A stretch of 64,000 nucleotides of DNA from Robertmurraya dakarensis (GCF_900156875.1 NZ_LT707409.1:2222244-2286243); one strand, 5' to 3'; shown: positions 18,885 to 28,439, counted from the stretch's first letter. The notes: generated from the sequence alone by a model not told the origin. Translations and numbers: made by a program.

Positions 18885-20513
18885 TTAACGGTCGCCTATT
18901 ACGGCTTCTGCAATATTCACTGCATGGTCTCCGACACGTTCAAGGTTGCTGATAATATCGACAAAAACAATCCCTGATTGACCTGAGCATAGTCCTTCAT
19001 TTATGCGGAGAATATGCTGTTTCCTAAGTTTTCTTTCCATTTTATCAATCGTTTCTTCTTTCTTAACCACATCTAAGGCAAGCTGACGATCCTTATGATC
19101 AAGCGCTTGTACTGCTTCCTGAACGGTTGTTATCGTTAACTCAAACATTTCATCCAGTTCTTTCATTGCTTGATCTGTTAATTTTACTTTGTTCGATTGC
19201 TGGTATTCCACTAATTCAAGGACGTTTTCGTAATGATCGCCGATTCGTTCAATATCACGAATTGTGTCAACCAAAATACTGTGTTCTTCTGATTCATTTT
19301 CAGATAAAGAACTTGACGCCAGTGCCACTAAATAATCAGTAATTTTTCTGTCTAAATTATTAATGGCATCTTCTAACTGAGTAGCAGTATCTGCGTGTTT
19401 TTGCTGCTTTGTTCTTAGATAATTATGCGTCTCTTGTAACCCTAATACAGCAAACTGTCCCATCCTTAGTACCTCTTCCTTTGCTTGACCAAGAGCGATA
19501 GATGGGGATTGCTCAATAAATACAGGGTCTAAATGTTTTGCTTTATATTCAATGACAGAGTCCTCGCCAGGAATTAATTTTGTAACAATTAGTGCCAATA
19601 AGCCTATAAACCAAAATTGGATTAGAGTATTCGTTACATTAAACGTTCCGTGTGCGAACGCAATCACCATTTCGGGGTTTAAATTTAACACTCGTTCAAA
19701 CCATTGAATAAGCATTGTAAACGGCTGTAATAAAATCAAGAAAATAGTTGTTCCGATTAAATTAAATAATACATGAGTCGCTGCTGCTCTTTTTGCTGCA
19801 ACAGAAGCACCGATTGATGCAAGGACAGCGGTAATCGTTGTACCGATGTTATCACCAAATAATACCGGAAGCGCTGCATCTATATTGATAAGCCCTTCTG
19901 CGAAAAGACCTTGCAGGATCCCAATTGTTGCACTGGAACTTTGTACAATAACCGTAAATACCGTTCCAATGACAACACCTAATATAGGATTAGAGCTCAT
20001 ACTAACCGTAAGATCATGAAAAGCTTCAAGACTTCGAAGTGGTTTCATACCTGCACTCATTAGTTCTAATCCATAAAACAGGGCCCCAAAACCTAGGACA
20101 ATTTGCCCGATATTATGTACTTTTTTACTTTTAAAGAAGAACAGCATGATAGATCCTACAGCAAATATTGGCAATGCATATGCACCAATATCAATCCCAA
20201 TAATGAATGCGGTAATCGTCGTTCCGATATTCGCACCCATAATTACACCAATAGCTTGTCTTAAATTCATAAAGCCAGCACTTACAAGACCGATCGTGAT
20301 CGCAGTTGTTCCGCTGCTGGTTTGCAGCAATACTGTAACAAAAATCCCAGCCAGAACTCCCATAAAGGGATTCGTTGTGAACCGGTCTAGAATATCTCTT
20401 AGTTTATCGCCAGCAGACTTTTGGAGTCCATCTCCCATAAAGCTGATACCAAATAGGAAGATACCCAGTCCACCAATAAACTCAAATAACATTTGTTGAA
20501 CGTCAAGTTCCAA
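18885..20513 (-). CDS. Na+/phosphate cotransporter with C-terminal PhoU domain (NptA-like)
   Basis: The 542-residue protein has two inverted Na_Pi_cotrans repeats: LLQTSSGTTAITIG with GANIGTTITAF, and IVQSSSATIGILQG with GDNIGTTITAV, each with the QSSS-type re-entrant motif. A PhoU-like helical domain fills about residues 345-542, with DTIRDIERIGDHYENV and IISNLERVGDHAVNIAE metal-binding signatures. It should import phosphate with sodium. The start shown is a TTG at 20513. It is one of three phosphate-uptake loci in this window, the others being pstSCAB and the gene at 57530. Confidence 0.9.
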   Translation of the reverse strand: MELDVQQMLFEFIGGLGIFLFGISFMGDGLQKSAGDKLRDILDRFTTNPFMGVLAGIFVTVLLQTSSGTTAITIGLVSAGFMNLRQAIGVIMGANIGTTITAFIIGIDIGAYALPIFAVGSIMLFFFKSKKVHNIGQIVLGFGALFYGLELMSAGMKPLRSLEAFHDLTVSMSSNPILGVVIGTVFTVIVQSSSATIGILQGLFAEGLINIDAALPVLFGDNIGTTITAVLASIGASVAAKRAAATHVLFNLIGTTIFLILLQPFTMLIQWFERVLNLNPEMVIAFAHGTFNVTNTLIQFWFIGLLALIVTKLIPGEDSVIEYKAKHLDPVFIEQSPSIALGQAKEEVLRMGQFAVLGLQETHNYLRTKQQKHADTATQLEDAINNLDRKITDYLVALASSSLSENESEEHSILVDTIRDIERIGDHYENVLELVEYQQSNKVKLTDQAMKELDEMFELTITTVQEAVQALDHKDRQLALDVVKKEETIDKMERKLRKQHILRINEGLCSGQSGIVFVDIISNLERVGDHAVNIAEAVIGDR

Positions 20514-20614
20514 AACCTTTCAACCCCTAAAAGTAGATTTTTCGACAATTTTCTCGAAACCCTTTTTTATTATGGATTAGAGGGTATAAGAATGTAAAGA
20601 ATTTATTTATGAAT

Positions 20615-20660
20615 TTTACAATTCCTTAACAATGCTCCTTTATGTTACAAAAAGATTACA
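20615..20660 (+). promoter_or_regulatory. Possible PhoP half-sites in the divergent Na/Pi carrier-yqgB region
   Basis: TTTACA and TTAACA are exactly 11 bp apart (20615, 20626), followed by GTTACA and ATTACA, again 11 bp apart (20644, 20655). The two pairs are 18 bp out of phase, so the array is less regular than at pstS. The half-sites read toward yqgB. Confidence 0.35.
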
Positions 20661-20753
20661 AACAATAATTAATATACAAAGTTTACTTCCTTGTACTATG
20701 CCGCTAATACAAGCTAGAATAATAAAAGAAATTTAACTGCGGGGGTGTACGAT

Positions 20754-21521
20754 TTGAATATTTTTAAGCAATTAATTGTAAGTTTGTATTCACCAAAACA
20801 TATTTCTTCTTTTCGTTCCCAAGGAATTGGGAAAACCATTCTATACGTATTTATATTAACGTTTCTGTCTGTCATTCCTACTATTGTTTATTTCAGCACC
20901 GCTTTAGTAAATGGAATTAATTTAGCTCAGGAGACTATACAACAGAAACTCCCTTCTTTTCTCATTGAAAACGGTCAACTTACCTCCTCCCATAATGAAA
21001 CTATTACTATTCATCAGGGGGGATTCACAATTATTTTTGATCCAAGCGGAGACCTAAGCGTCAATGACTTAGATTCTTCGATTGATTCCCTTGCGCTATT
21101 ACAAAATGAGTTGGCTGTTACAGCTGGAGGAACAATTGATTCTTTTTCATATTCTATGCTAAGCGATATCTCTTTATCAAAGGATGATATGCTCCAATTC
21201 GTCGATACGATTGACTCCCTTTTAGTTATTATTATTTCGATTTTTTCGATAGTTATTTATCTTTTTGCTAGCGGAATAAAGTTTATTGGAGTAACGATTC
21301 TTGCACTAGTCGGACTCATTCTCAAAAAAGATAACGGCAATACATTGCCTTACAGATACATATGGAGAATGGCTGCTTACAGCATGACCTTGTCAACCGT
21401 CTTCTTTATGATTATGGACTTCCTTCATACAGTTGTTCCGTTTGGATTTGTACTTAGCTGGTTAATTTCAGTTTTAGTTTTATACTTAGCACTTAAAGAA
21501 ATACAAAAGGAACAAATATAA
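20754..21521 (+). CDS. yqgB: DUF1189 family membrane protein (YqgB)
   Basis: The protein is about 255 residues, with one membrane segment after a short N-terminal region (TILYVFILTFLSVIPTIVYFS), an extracytoplasmic domain of about 100 residues, then four C-terminal membrane segments. This is the DUF1189 layout, and its position near sodA and yqfZ matches B. subtilis yqgB. The TTG at 20754 lies 6 nt after GGGGGTG and is preferred to the GTG at 20745 that lies inside that ribosome binding site. It faces the Na/Pi carrier across a 240-bp region with PhoP-like half-sites. The function is unknown. Confidence 0.8.
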   Translation: MNIFKQLIVSLYSPKHISSFRSQGIGKTILYVFILTFLSVIPTIVYFSTALVNGINLAQETIQQKLPSFLIENGQLTSSHNETITIHQGGFTIIFDPSGDLSVNDLDSSIDSLALLQNELAVTAGGTIDSFSYSMLSDISLSKDDMLQFVDTIDSLLVIIISIFSIVIYLFASGIKFIGVTILALVGLILKKDNGNTLPYRYIWRMAAYSMTLSTVFFMIMDFLHTVVPFGFVLSWLISVLVLYLALKEIQKEQI

Positions 21522-21524
21522 TAA

Positions 21525-21560
21525 AAGACCGGCCACAATCTTTACGTGTGAGCCGGTCTT
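21525..21560. terminator. Bidirectional terminator
   Basis: The stem AAGACCGGC/GCCGGTCTT with additional inner pairing lies between the DUF1189 gene and the converging chemoreceptor remnant. Confidence 0.85.
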
Positions 21561-21568
21561 GATTTTAC

Positions 21569-23090
21569 TTAGATTTTAAATTTTTGCAGGACTTGTATCA
21601 GCCTTAGTGTCATATCATTTACGGTTTGAGCTGAAGCAGTTATTTCTTCAATTGTTGCAAGCTGCTGTTCCGCCGATATCGCTACAGTGCGTGAATATGC
21701 TGAGTTATCCTTAGCTGCTTCTGTAAGCAATTGGATATTTGCATTCACCCTATCAAAAGAGTTAGTCATCGTCTCAACAAAATCATTGATCGAATTAATC
21801 GAGGTGCTGATTACTTCAACGAATTGAGTAAACTCTCCAAAAGATTCTCCTGCCTTATTTACAACCAGTGTTCCCTTTTGGACATCTTTCGTACTTTTGT
21901 TCATGGCTTGAATCACATTTTGAGTATCCTCCTGGATTTGAGTGATAACATGAACAATTTGATTTGAAGATTCCTTGGACTGCACCGCAAGCTTTCTAAC
22001 CTCATCAGCTACCACTGCAAAACCCTTACCATGCTCCCCTGCCCGTGCAGCTTCAATTGCGGCATTGAGAGCAAGCAGATTCGTTTGCTCAGCAATCCTT
22101 GTGATTACTTCTGTGATTTTACTGATTTCATTTGAGCGTTTTCCTAAAGTTTCAAGGACAAGAGAAACTTCACGAACAGAATGATTAATTAAATACATTT
22201 GATCAACCGCTTGATGAACAACATCATTCCCGTTATTCGCACCGACTGCGACTTGAGTGGCAGAGCTTTCTAATTCATTTATGGACGCAGTCAATGTAAC
22301 TAAGCTTTTATTCAATTCATTCATCCCTGATCGGATTATAGATAGACCTTGATAAAACAAATGCTACATTTATGAATATGACACCGGCTGCGACCGTAAA
22401 GATTATTGTCCATACACTCACTTTATTGCCGCTCGCAATCATGTTGCTGCCCATTAATTCTACTCTTTGTTGTTTTTCTTCCGCCAATGTTTTCATAGCA
22501 AGCATGGTTTGTTCTGCTTTAAATTGTTCCGCGCCTAAATTTAAAAATGCCTGTCTTTGTTCTCCTTGTTCATAGACATTCACTACGTTTGCGATAATAA
22601 TTTCATTCCATTTTGCACCGTCAGCGATTAGCTTTTGTATTTCTGCTTCCGTTTCATCACCTGTTATCCTCACCAACAGCTCCTCTTCAAGAGCTTGGCT
22701 GGCTTTCATATTTTCTTGAAACTTATCAATTGAAACTGGCGCACCATCTAATAAATAGTTATTTACAAGCATTAATCTTTCAGCCATATTAAATCGCAGG
22801 TTCTGGAGAAGTGTAAGTTCCCTTGAATCCTCTAAGATTAATTCCTCTGCTAATGCATTTGCTTTGACTGTATTTATAATCGAATAAACAGCAAGCCCTC
22901 CCGAGACTAACAAGATGGTACAAAAACTAATAAAAATTTTCCCTCTAATCGTCGAAGGAATGAAAAAACCTATTTTTTTAAATTTGCTCCCCACAAATCT
23001 TGCAGATATGATCTTTCCGAAATAGTTCTTCCTACTCATTTTATTTGTGATAAATTTTACAAGCCTTTTCAACAAATACATCCTCCCCAA
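21569..23090 (-). pseudogene. Frameshifted methyl-accepting chemotaxis protein lacking HAMP
   Basis: An N-terminal fragment (22317-23090) has two membrane segments flanking a four-helix-type sensor domain and stops at YNPIRDE just where HAMP should begin. A second fragment in another frame (21569-22360, usable from about 22330) starts [17 protein letters not shown] and carries an intact signalling hairpin tip ([40 protein letters not shown]). About 50-60 HAMP and linker residues are missing between the pieces, so this is a deletion plus frameshift, not a simple base slip. The sensor fragment could still be made, and the signalling fragment has an ATG (22327 region) but no clear ribosome binding site. 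A sequencing error alone would not explain the missing HAMP. Confidence 0.8.
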
Positions 23091-23256
23091 TCCTTAGAAG
23101 TCATTATGTCAAAACAATATTAAGGAAATGTAAATGCATTGTTATTTTTATGATAATTATACTAGTTCTAAATCACTACCTTTTTCAGGTCTAATCCGTT
23201 TTGTACAGGCATATCTATTAGGAAGTGCTCATAATAAGACGGGGAGGAGTTCCTTC

Positions 23257-23613
23257 ATGAAACGTTTTCTTGGACTAGTTGCCTTTATTATTGTTGTATA
23301 TGTCATTTATTTCGACTTAACCACGGGAACGCTTCCCGTAACGACTAAAGCGATTGCCGAAGAAGAGATAAAGAAAACGGAAGAAGCTGTGAAGAGTGAT
23401 AACGACAACTTGGATCTGGCTTATTTTGAAAAAGAAGTAAAGAACGGGGATACTGTCTTGTCCATAATCGAAAGTCACTTAAATGATGCTGTGCCCGTTC
23501 CTATACAAGATGCAGTAGTCGATTTTAAGAAATTAAACAACGGATTAGCACCAGAGAAGATCCAACGAGGCAAAACGTACAAATTCCCAAATTATCAAGA
23601 TTTAGCTGATTAA
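23257..23613 (+). CDS. yqfZ: YqfZ-like membrane-anchored protein with LysM-like end
   Basis: The 118-residue protein has an N-terminal membrane anchor (FLGLVAFIIVVYVIYF), an acidic/basic stalk, and a C-terminal module VKNGDTVLSIIESHL...LNNGLAPEKIQRGKTYKFP that resembles a LysM repeat (GDTV at its start, then the LNxGLxPxxIxxGxxxxxP end). The start at 23257 follows GGGGAGGAG; the reading from 23134 would add 41 unlikely residues. In B. subtilis yqfZ lies beside ispG as here. It probably sits on the outer face of the membrane and touches peptidoglycan; this is inferred. Confidence 0.75.
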   Translation: MKRFLGLVAFIIVVYVIYFDLTTGTLPVTTKAIAEEEIKKTEEAVKSDNDNLDLAYFEKEVKNGDTVLSIIESHLNDAVPVPIQDAVVDFKKLNNGLAPEKIQRGKTYKFPNYQDLAD

Positions 23614-23814
23614 TCCATTAAAGACAACAAGTTTCTTGTCAATTTGAACATTTCACTGATACAATAAATTCATATGCATGATAATATGAATACTTCTCGT
23701 GCATTTCTTTACATTAAGGCTTTATTATAGGTTGTATATTGTTTTGGGTTTATAACTTACCCTTTAGACCAACATGGTAAATCATATAGCCGAAATAAAA
23801 GGAGCGAATCACTG

Positions 23815-24927
23815 TTGAGTGAAATGATACATCGTACAAAAACACGGCCCGTCAAAGTAGGACCCCTTACCATTGGCGGCAGTAATGAACTATTTATTCA
23901 AAGTATGACAACAACTAAAACTCATGATGTCGAAGCAACTGTTGCTGAAATCAAGCGGCTCGAGGAAGCAGGCTGCCAAATTGTTCGTGTAGCATGCCCG
24001 GATGAACGTGCAGCAAATGCTATCCCAGAAATAAAAAAACAAATCAATATCCCACTTGTGGTTGATATTCATTTTGATTATAAGCTAGCACTTAAAGCGA
24101 TTGAAGGCGGTGCAGATAAAATCCGCATCAACCCCGGGAATATCGGTAAAAGAGAAAAGGTAGAAGCAGTGGTAAAAGCTGCTAAAGAAAAAGGAATTCC
24201 GATCCGTATCGGTGTAAATGCCGGCTCTTTAGAAAAAAGGATTCTGGAAAAATACGGATACCCTACTGCCGATGGAATGGTAGAAAGTGCTTTGCACCAT
24301 ATCAAAATTTTAGAAGACTTGGACTTCCATGATATTATCGTATCAATGAAAGCATCTGATGTTAATCTTGCAATTGAGGCATACGAAAAAGCTTCAATGG
24401 CTTTTGATTATCCGCTTCACTTAGGAATTACGGAATCAGGAACATTGTTTGCCGGAACGGTCAAAAGTGCTGCAGGACTAGGGGCAATTCTTAGTAAGGG
24501 ACTTGGAAATACATTGCGTATTTCATTAAGTGCCGACCCTGTTGAAGAAGTTAAAGTTGCTAGAGAACTTTTAAAGGTCTTTGGACTTTCTTCGAATGCA
24601 GCTACTCTTATCTCATGTCCAACATGCGGCCGTATTGAAATTGACCTCATAAGCATCGCAAATGAGGTTGAAGAATATATCCAAAAAATTAAAGCTCCAA
24701 TTAAAGTGGCAGTGCTCGGTTGTGCTGTTAACGGGCCTGGAGAAGCAAGAGAAGCCGACATAGGGATTGCAGGAGCACGTGGAGAAGGACTTCTTTTCCG
24801 CAAGGGAGAGATCGTCCGTAAAGTGCCTGAGGAAACGATGGTTGAAGAGTTAAAGAAAGAAATCGATCAAATTGCTGCAGAATATTTAGCAAAAAAGGAA
24901 GCAGAAGCAGCAGCTGAAAAGGTCTAA
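23815..24927 (+). CDS. ispG: 4-hydroxy-3-methylbut-2-enyl diphosphate synthase IspG
   Basis: The 370-residue iron-sulfur enzyme performs the penultimate step of the MEP isoprenoid pathway. The N-terminal TIM-barrel has [15 protein letters not shown] and DIHFDYKLA; the [4Fe-4S] ligands are C268, C271 (CPTCGR), C303 and E310 ([10 protein letters not shown]). The start is TTG; the following sequence matches the B. subtilis N-terminus. The last step enzyme, IspH, is also in this window at 31985. The C-terminal tail is Ala/Glu rich. Confidence 0.97.
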   Translation: MSEMIHRTKTRPVKVGPLTIGGSNELFIQSMTTTKTHDVEATVAEIKRLEEAGCQIVRVACPDERAANAIPEIKKQINIPLVVDIHFDYKLALKAIEGGADKIRINPGNIGKREKVEAVVKAAKEKGIPIRIGVNAGSLEKRILEKYGYPTADGMVESALHHIKILEDLDFHDIIVSMKASDVNLAIEAYEKASMAFDYPLHLGITESGTLFAGTVKSAAGLGAILSKGLGNTLRISLSADPVEEVKVARELLKVFGLSSNAATLISCPTCGRIEIDLISIANEVEEYIQKIKAPIKVAVLGCAVNGPGEAREADIGIAGARGEGLLFRKGEIVRKVPEETMVEELKKEIDQIAAEYLAKKEAEAAAEKV

Positions 24928-24932
24928 ATAAT

Positions 24933-24963
24933 AAAGGCTTGGCGAGTATTTCGCCAAGCCTTT
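24933..24963. terminator. Terminator after ispG
   Basis: A 13-bp perfect stem (AAAGGCTTGGCGA) with a GTATT loop and trailing T run lies between ispG and the converging yqfX. Confidence 0.9.
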
Positions 24964-24993
24964 TCTTTTCAAGTGCTCCTTCCTTGAAAAGTT

Positions 24994-25488
24994 CTAGAAA
25001 AATGGCACTATAAACATGCCGACAATAATTGATACTGCGCCAAGACCGATCGCCCAGCTGCCAAGGCTCCGTGCTCCTCTTTTTCGAGCTACGAACCCTA
25101 ACACGATTCCAGCTGCACCAAAAAGAATTGGAGAGACAAACAGAGAAATAATCGACAAGATCAATGCCGCAAAACCAATTCCACGACCAGCAGATTCAGT
25201 TTCGCGATTGTCTTCCGCATTATATTTTCTCTCAAATGAAACAGGTGCCGCCATCTCAGCTGCAGTTTCTTCTCTATAATCAGCAGCGCCATAACGTTTA
25301 GGTTCCTTACTTGCATAGGTCTGATTATTTTCCATGCTATTACTTCTTTCAGATGAAACAGGTGCCGCCATTTCAGCTGAGGTTTCCTCTAGATAATCCG
25401 CAGCACCGTAACGCGTCGTCTCTTCATTCGGTTCAGTTTTACGAAGATCCACTACTTTATTGTTTGTGCGTTCTTGATCTGCCATCAT
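24994..25488 (-). CDS. yqfX: YqfX-type membrane protein with duplicated cytosolic motif
   Basis: The 164-residue protein has a hydrophilic first 100 residues containing two near-identical copies of a 23-residue unit (RYGAADYxEETxAEMAAP, at about residues 26-48 and 65-87), followed by two membrane segments with a short KRGARS loop (DUF4190-like). Position next to ispG and divergent from yqfW matches B. subtilis yqfX. GAGG precedes two adjacent ATG codons. No function is known; the repeated acidic segment could be a binding site for a partner. Confidence 0.75.
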   Translation of the reverse strand: MMADQERTNNKVVDLRKTEPNEETTRYGAADYLEETSAEMAAPVSSERSNSMENNQTYASKEPKRYGAADYREETAAEMAAPVSFERKYNAEDNRETESAGRGIGFAALILSIISLFVSPILFGAAGIVLGFVARKRGARSLGSWAIGLGAVSIIVGMFIVPFF

Positions 25489-25605
25489 GATCCCTCGCTT
25501 TCTTTATGGAGCCTTTATATTGTTTGCTTATATCGTAATTTTACATCTGTAAATGTCTGTCACTTCTCTCATTGTTTTGATAAACTCTTCTATGGAGGGA
25601 TCAGC

Positions 25606-26172
25606 ATGAAAAAAAAATTCGGCATTGATATTGATGGAACAGTTACTCATCCTGCCACTATTATTCCTTACATGAATAAATCATTTAATGTTAATTTAAC
25701 CTTAGATGACATTAAGGATTATAATTTGTCCCTATTTCTGGATGTATCAGAGGAAGATTTTTCAAAATGGTGGTTAGAACATGAAGCATTGATTTATTCC
25801 GAGTCACCATTAGCAGAAGGGGCCAAAGAGGTGCTAGTACAATGGGGAAAGGAGCATGAACTTTATTTTATCAGTGCTCGAAGTATTCATTTAGTAAAAG
25901 AAACCACAGATTGGTTCAAATTGCACGGAATCCCATACCAACATATTGAGCTGCTTGGCAAACATAATAAGGTAAATCAAGTCAAAAAGTATAACCTAGA
26001 AATTTTCTTAGAAGATAAACATGACAATGCGGTCATGATTCACGAGGAATGTAAGATTCCAGTAATATTATTTAATACACCCTATAATCAAGACCCTGTT
26101 CCAGATGGAGTCATTCGCGTCAATAACTGGGCTGAGGCTCGCTCTTGGATAGAACATTGGCTTAAAACATAA
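25606..26172 (+). CDS. yqfW: HAD-family 5'(3')-deoxyribonucleotidase-like protein YqfW
   Basis: The 188-residue HAD phosphatase has motif I FGIDIDGTVT (nucleophile D and general acid D), motif II around FISARS, and a C-terminal FLEDKHDNAV motif IV-type acidic pair. It resembles the NT5C nucleotidase family (YqfW/YorS). It probably dephosphorylates nucleotides in the cytosol. The ATG at 25606 has GGAGGGAT upstream. It is followed by a terminator shared with zur. Confidence 0.8.
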   Translation: MKKKFGIDIDGTVTHPATIIPYMNKSFNVNLTLDDIKDYNLSLFLDVSEEDFSKWWLEHEALIYSESPLAEGAKEVLVQWGKEHELYFISARSIHLVKETTDWFKLHGIPYQHIELLGKHNKVNQVKKYNLEIFLEDKHDNAVMIHEECKIPVILFNTPYNQDPVPDGVIRVNNWAEARSWIEHWLKT

Positions 26173-26173
26173 A

Positions 26174-26200
26174 AAACGGCTTGTCTCAAACAAGCCGTTT
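26174..26200. terminator. Bidirectional terminator between yqfW and zur
   Basis: The 11-bp stem AAACGGCTTGT/ACAAGCCGTTT with a CTCAA loop and A/T flanks on both sides overlaps the zur stop codon. Confidence 0.9.
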
Positions 26201-26612
26201 ATCCATTACACTCAGGGCAGCGTCCGTAAATTTCAAATTTATGTCCTGAAACGTCAAACCCTTTTAGACTTTCTTGTAATTCTTTCATCGGACAAGTCTC
26301 AATCTCTTCTGTCTTCCCGCACTCCAAACAAATAAAATGATGATGATGCTCTTTATGTGAACAGGAAATGCGAAAGCGTTTCTCCCCAGACAATTCTGTC
26401 ATCTCAAGTATTCCTAAATCAACAAACATCGATAAATTTCTGTAAATCGTATCAAAGCTTAATCCTGGATAATCCTCTTTCATACAATCGAGTACTTCTT
26501 TAGCTGTTAAATATTTATTGCTGCTCGAGAAAAGTGCCAGCATTTCTTCTCGTTTCCCCGTATGTTTATATCCTTTTTCCTTTAAAATATTTAACGCTTC
26601 ATTTACGTTCAA
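26199..26612 (-). CDS. zur: Zinc uptake repressor Zur (Fur family)
   Basis: The 137-residue Fur-family repressor has an N-terminal winged helix ([32 protein letters not shown]), a histidine-rich sensory loop (HKEHHHHF), and a structural zinc site formed by C95, C98, C132 and C135. Assignment as Zur rather than Fur rests on its position directly after znuC-znuB and the Zur-type operator in front of that operon. It closes the operon, so the repressor probably controls its own synthesis. Confidence 0.92.
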   Translation of the reverse strand: MNVNEALNILKEKGYKHTGKREEMLALFSSSNKYLTAKEVLDCMKEDYPGLSFDTIYRNLSMFVDLGILEMTELSGEKRFRISCSHKEHHHHFICLECGKTEEIETCPMKELQESLKGFDVSGHKFEIYGRCPECNG

Positions 26613-26626
26613 AATTTCTCACCTCA

Positions 26627-27469
26627 TTATGCAGGTCTTGCGGAATATATTTTTTTAATAACAATCGTCGCGATCAAGATAAGAACAGCGATCATCACAA
26701 TCGTTCCACCCGGTGCTAAATCTAAGTAGTAGGACAGAATTAATCCCCCTAACACAGATGTTTCGCCAAACAAAACGGAAAATAGGATTGTCTGTTTGAA
26801 CCCTTTTGCAAATCTGATGCTTGCGGCCACTGGCAGTGTCATAAGCGATGATACTAGAAGGATCCCCACCACTCTCATCGAAGCAGCGATCACAAGCGCA
26901 ACCATGACAATGAAAATAAAATGAATTCGTTTAACAGCAATACCAGAAGCTGTAGCATGCTCTTCATCGAAGGACAATAAAAATAATTCCTTATATAAGA
27001 GTACGATTAAGGTGATAACAATAATGCTGATAGCTAGAATCACATAAAGATCCATTCTGCTCACAGCACTCACGCTGCCAAATAAATAACCAAATAAATC
27101 GGTGTTAAAGCCTTCCGCTAAAGAAATAAAAATCACACCAAGCCCAATTCCCCCAGAAAGGATGATTGGAATCGCCAGCTCTTGATAATCTTTATAAACA
27201 CTCCGCAGTTTTTCAATTAATACCGATCCAAAAACAGAAAAGATCATCCCCATGTACAACGGATTTAACCCCGAAAATAGCAGGAATTTTTTTTCAATAA
27301 ATAGACTTGCCGCAATTCCGGCTAGTGTTACGTGGCTAAGTGCATCTGCAATAAGGGATAAACGTCGGACAACAATAAATACACCGAGCAAAGGAGCAAT
27401 AATCCCAATTATAGCCCCTGTCAAAAAGGAATTTTGTAAAAACTCATATTCAAATATCGCTTCTATCAT
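26627..27469 (-). CDS. znuB: Zinc ABC transporter permease ZnuB
   Basis: The 280-residue ABC-3 family permease has about eight membrane helices (FLTGAIIGIIAPLLGVFIVVRRLSLIADALSH at the start is the family hallmark; AMRVVGILLVSSLMTLPVA later). Its start overlaps the znuC stop (ATGA). It imports zinc with ZnuC and a binding protein. No znuA gene is near, so the binding lipoprotein must be encoded elsewhere. Confidence 0.92.
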   Translation of the reverse strand: MIEAIFEYEFLQNSFLTGAIIGIIAPLLGVFIVVRRLSLIADALSHVTLAGIAASLFIEKKFLLFSGLNPLYMGMIFSVFGSVLIEKLRSVYKDYQELAIPIILSGGIGLGVIFISLAEGFNTDLFGYLFGSVSAVSRMDLYVILAISIIVITLIVLLYKELFLLSFDEEHATASGIAVKRIHFIFIVMVALVIAASMRVVGILLVSSLMTLPVAASIRFAKGFKQTILFSVLFGETSVLGGLILSYYLDLAPGGTIVMIAVLILIATIVIKKIYSARPA

Positions 27470-28263
27470 CGCTTTACTCCTTCATGGTGATGATGATGCT
27501 CATGCGTAAGAAGATTTACATCATAACCATAAAACTCTGACACTCCATGTTCTTGGAAATGTTCAAATTCATGTGAATTCCCGTGAAAATACAAATGCTT
27601 ATTTAGGCATGCCACATGGGTGACCTTATTCGAAATGGTTCCTATGTCATGAGTAACTAACAGCAATGTAATACCGAGATCTTTATTTAATTGTTCAAGC
27701 ATTTCGTAAAATGACTGAACGTGCTGTGCATCCACACCTACGGTCGGTTCATCTAATATCAGAAGTCTTGGATCACTGACAAGAGCCCTTGCAATAAACA
27801 CCCTTTGCTGCTGCCCGCCAGATAAATCACCAATATTTCGATTGATAAATTTCGTTAAACCAACCGATTCAATCGCTTCAAAAACTTTTTGTTTGTCTCC
27901 ACTGGTCAAGAACTTAAAAAGTCCAACCTTTTTCGTGAGGCCGCTCGCCACCACCTCATAGACCGTCGCAGGAAAACCCGTGTTGAAGGAATTTGCTTTT
28001 TGTGAAACAAATCCAATTAAATGCCGTTCTTTAAAGCGATTAATGTCTTCGCCAAACACTTTTATTTCTCCTGTTTGGACTTTTAGAAGTCCTAATATAA
28101 GCTTTAACAGCGTCGATTTACCGGAACCGTTTGGTCCAACAACCGCTAAAAATGCTCCCGAAGGAATGCTCAAGTTAATGTCTTCAAGGACATTCTCTTT
28201 CTCATAACGGTAGTATAAATCATGTATTTGAATAATGGGTTGATCTGTATTCAAAACTATCAC
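27466..28263 (-). CDS. znuC: Zinc ABC transporter ATP-binding protein ZnuC
   Basis: The 265-residue ABC ATPase has Walker A GPNGSGKST, signature [15 protein letters not shown] and Walker B LLILDEPTVGVD. The C-terminus is histidine-rich (THEHHHHHEG), which fits a metal transporter. It is the first gene of the znuC-znuB-zur operon, with a Zur box 8 bp upstream of its start. Confidence 0.93.
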   Translation of the reverse strand: MIVLNTDQPIIQIHDLYYRYEKENVLEDINLSIPSGAFLAVVGPNGSGKSTLLKLILGLLKVQTGEIKVFGEDINRFKERHLIGFVSQKANSFNTGFPATVYEVVASGLTKKVGLFKFLTSGDKQKVFEAIESVGLTKFINRNIGDLSGGQQQRVFIARALVSDPRLLILDEPTVGVDAQHVQSFYEMLEQLNKDLGITLLLVTHDIGTISNKVTHVACLNKHLYFHGNSHEFEHFQEHGVSEFYGYDVNLLTHEHHHHHEGVKR

Positions 28264-28270
28264 CTAATTT

Positions 28271-28291
28271 AAAATGGAATCATTACGATTT
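28271..28291 (-). promoter_or_regulatory. Zur operator in front of znuC
   Basis: The 21-bp site has one half, ATTACGATTT, identical to the B. subtilis Zur consensus half, and the other half matches 7 of 10 bases. It lies just downstream of the predicted -10 element, where a bound repressor would block transcription. Confidence 0.88.
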
Positions 28292-28300
28292 AACAAAATG

Positions 28301-28329
28301 AGTATACAGGAATTGGTTGTTAAAGTAAA
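28301..28329 (-). promoter_or_regulatory. Sigma-A promoter of the znu operon
   Basis: TTTACT, a 17-bp spacer and TATACT on the minus strand, immediately upstream of the Zur operator. Confidence 0.75.
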
Positions 28330-28439
28330 GAAATGAGCCTCACTTTTTAAGCAGGGATACGTTCTCCCCATTTTAGTTAAAAAATTTCCGTCACGAATGT
28401 ATTTCACACCACATAGGTTAAAATTGAGGTGGTGAAAGT

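Noticed and set aside
21569-23090. Programmed frameshift producing a functional chemoreceptor
   Set aside because: No slippery sequence is visible at the junction, and the HAMP region is missing, so a frameshift alone would not restore a normal receptor.
23700-23780. Sigma-A promoter for ispG near TTGTAT and TATAAC
   Set aside because: The spacing is only about 13 bp, so I do not claim it.
24994-25488. Repeats in yqfX as a CRISPR-like array
   Set aside because: There are only two copies, in frame inside a coding region, and the repeat is at protein level.
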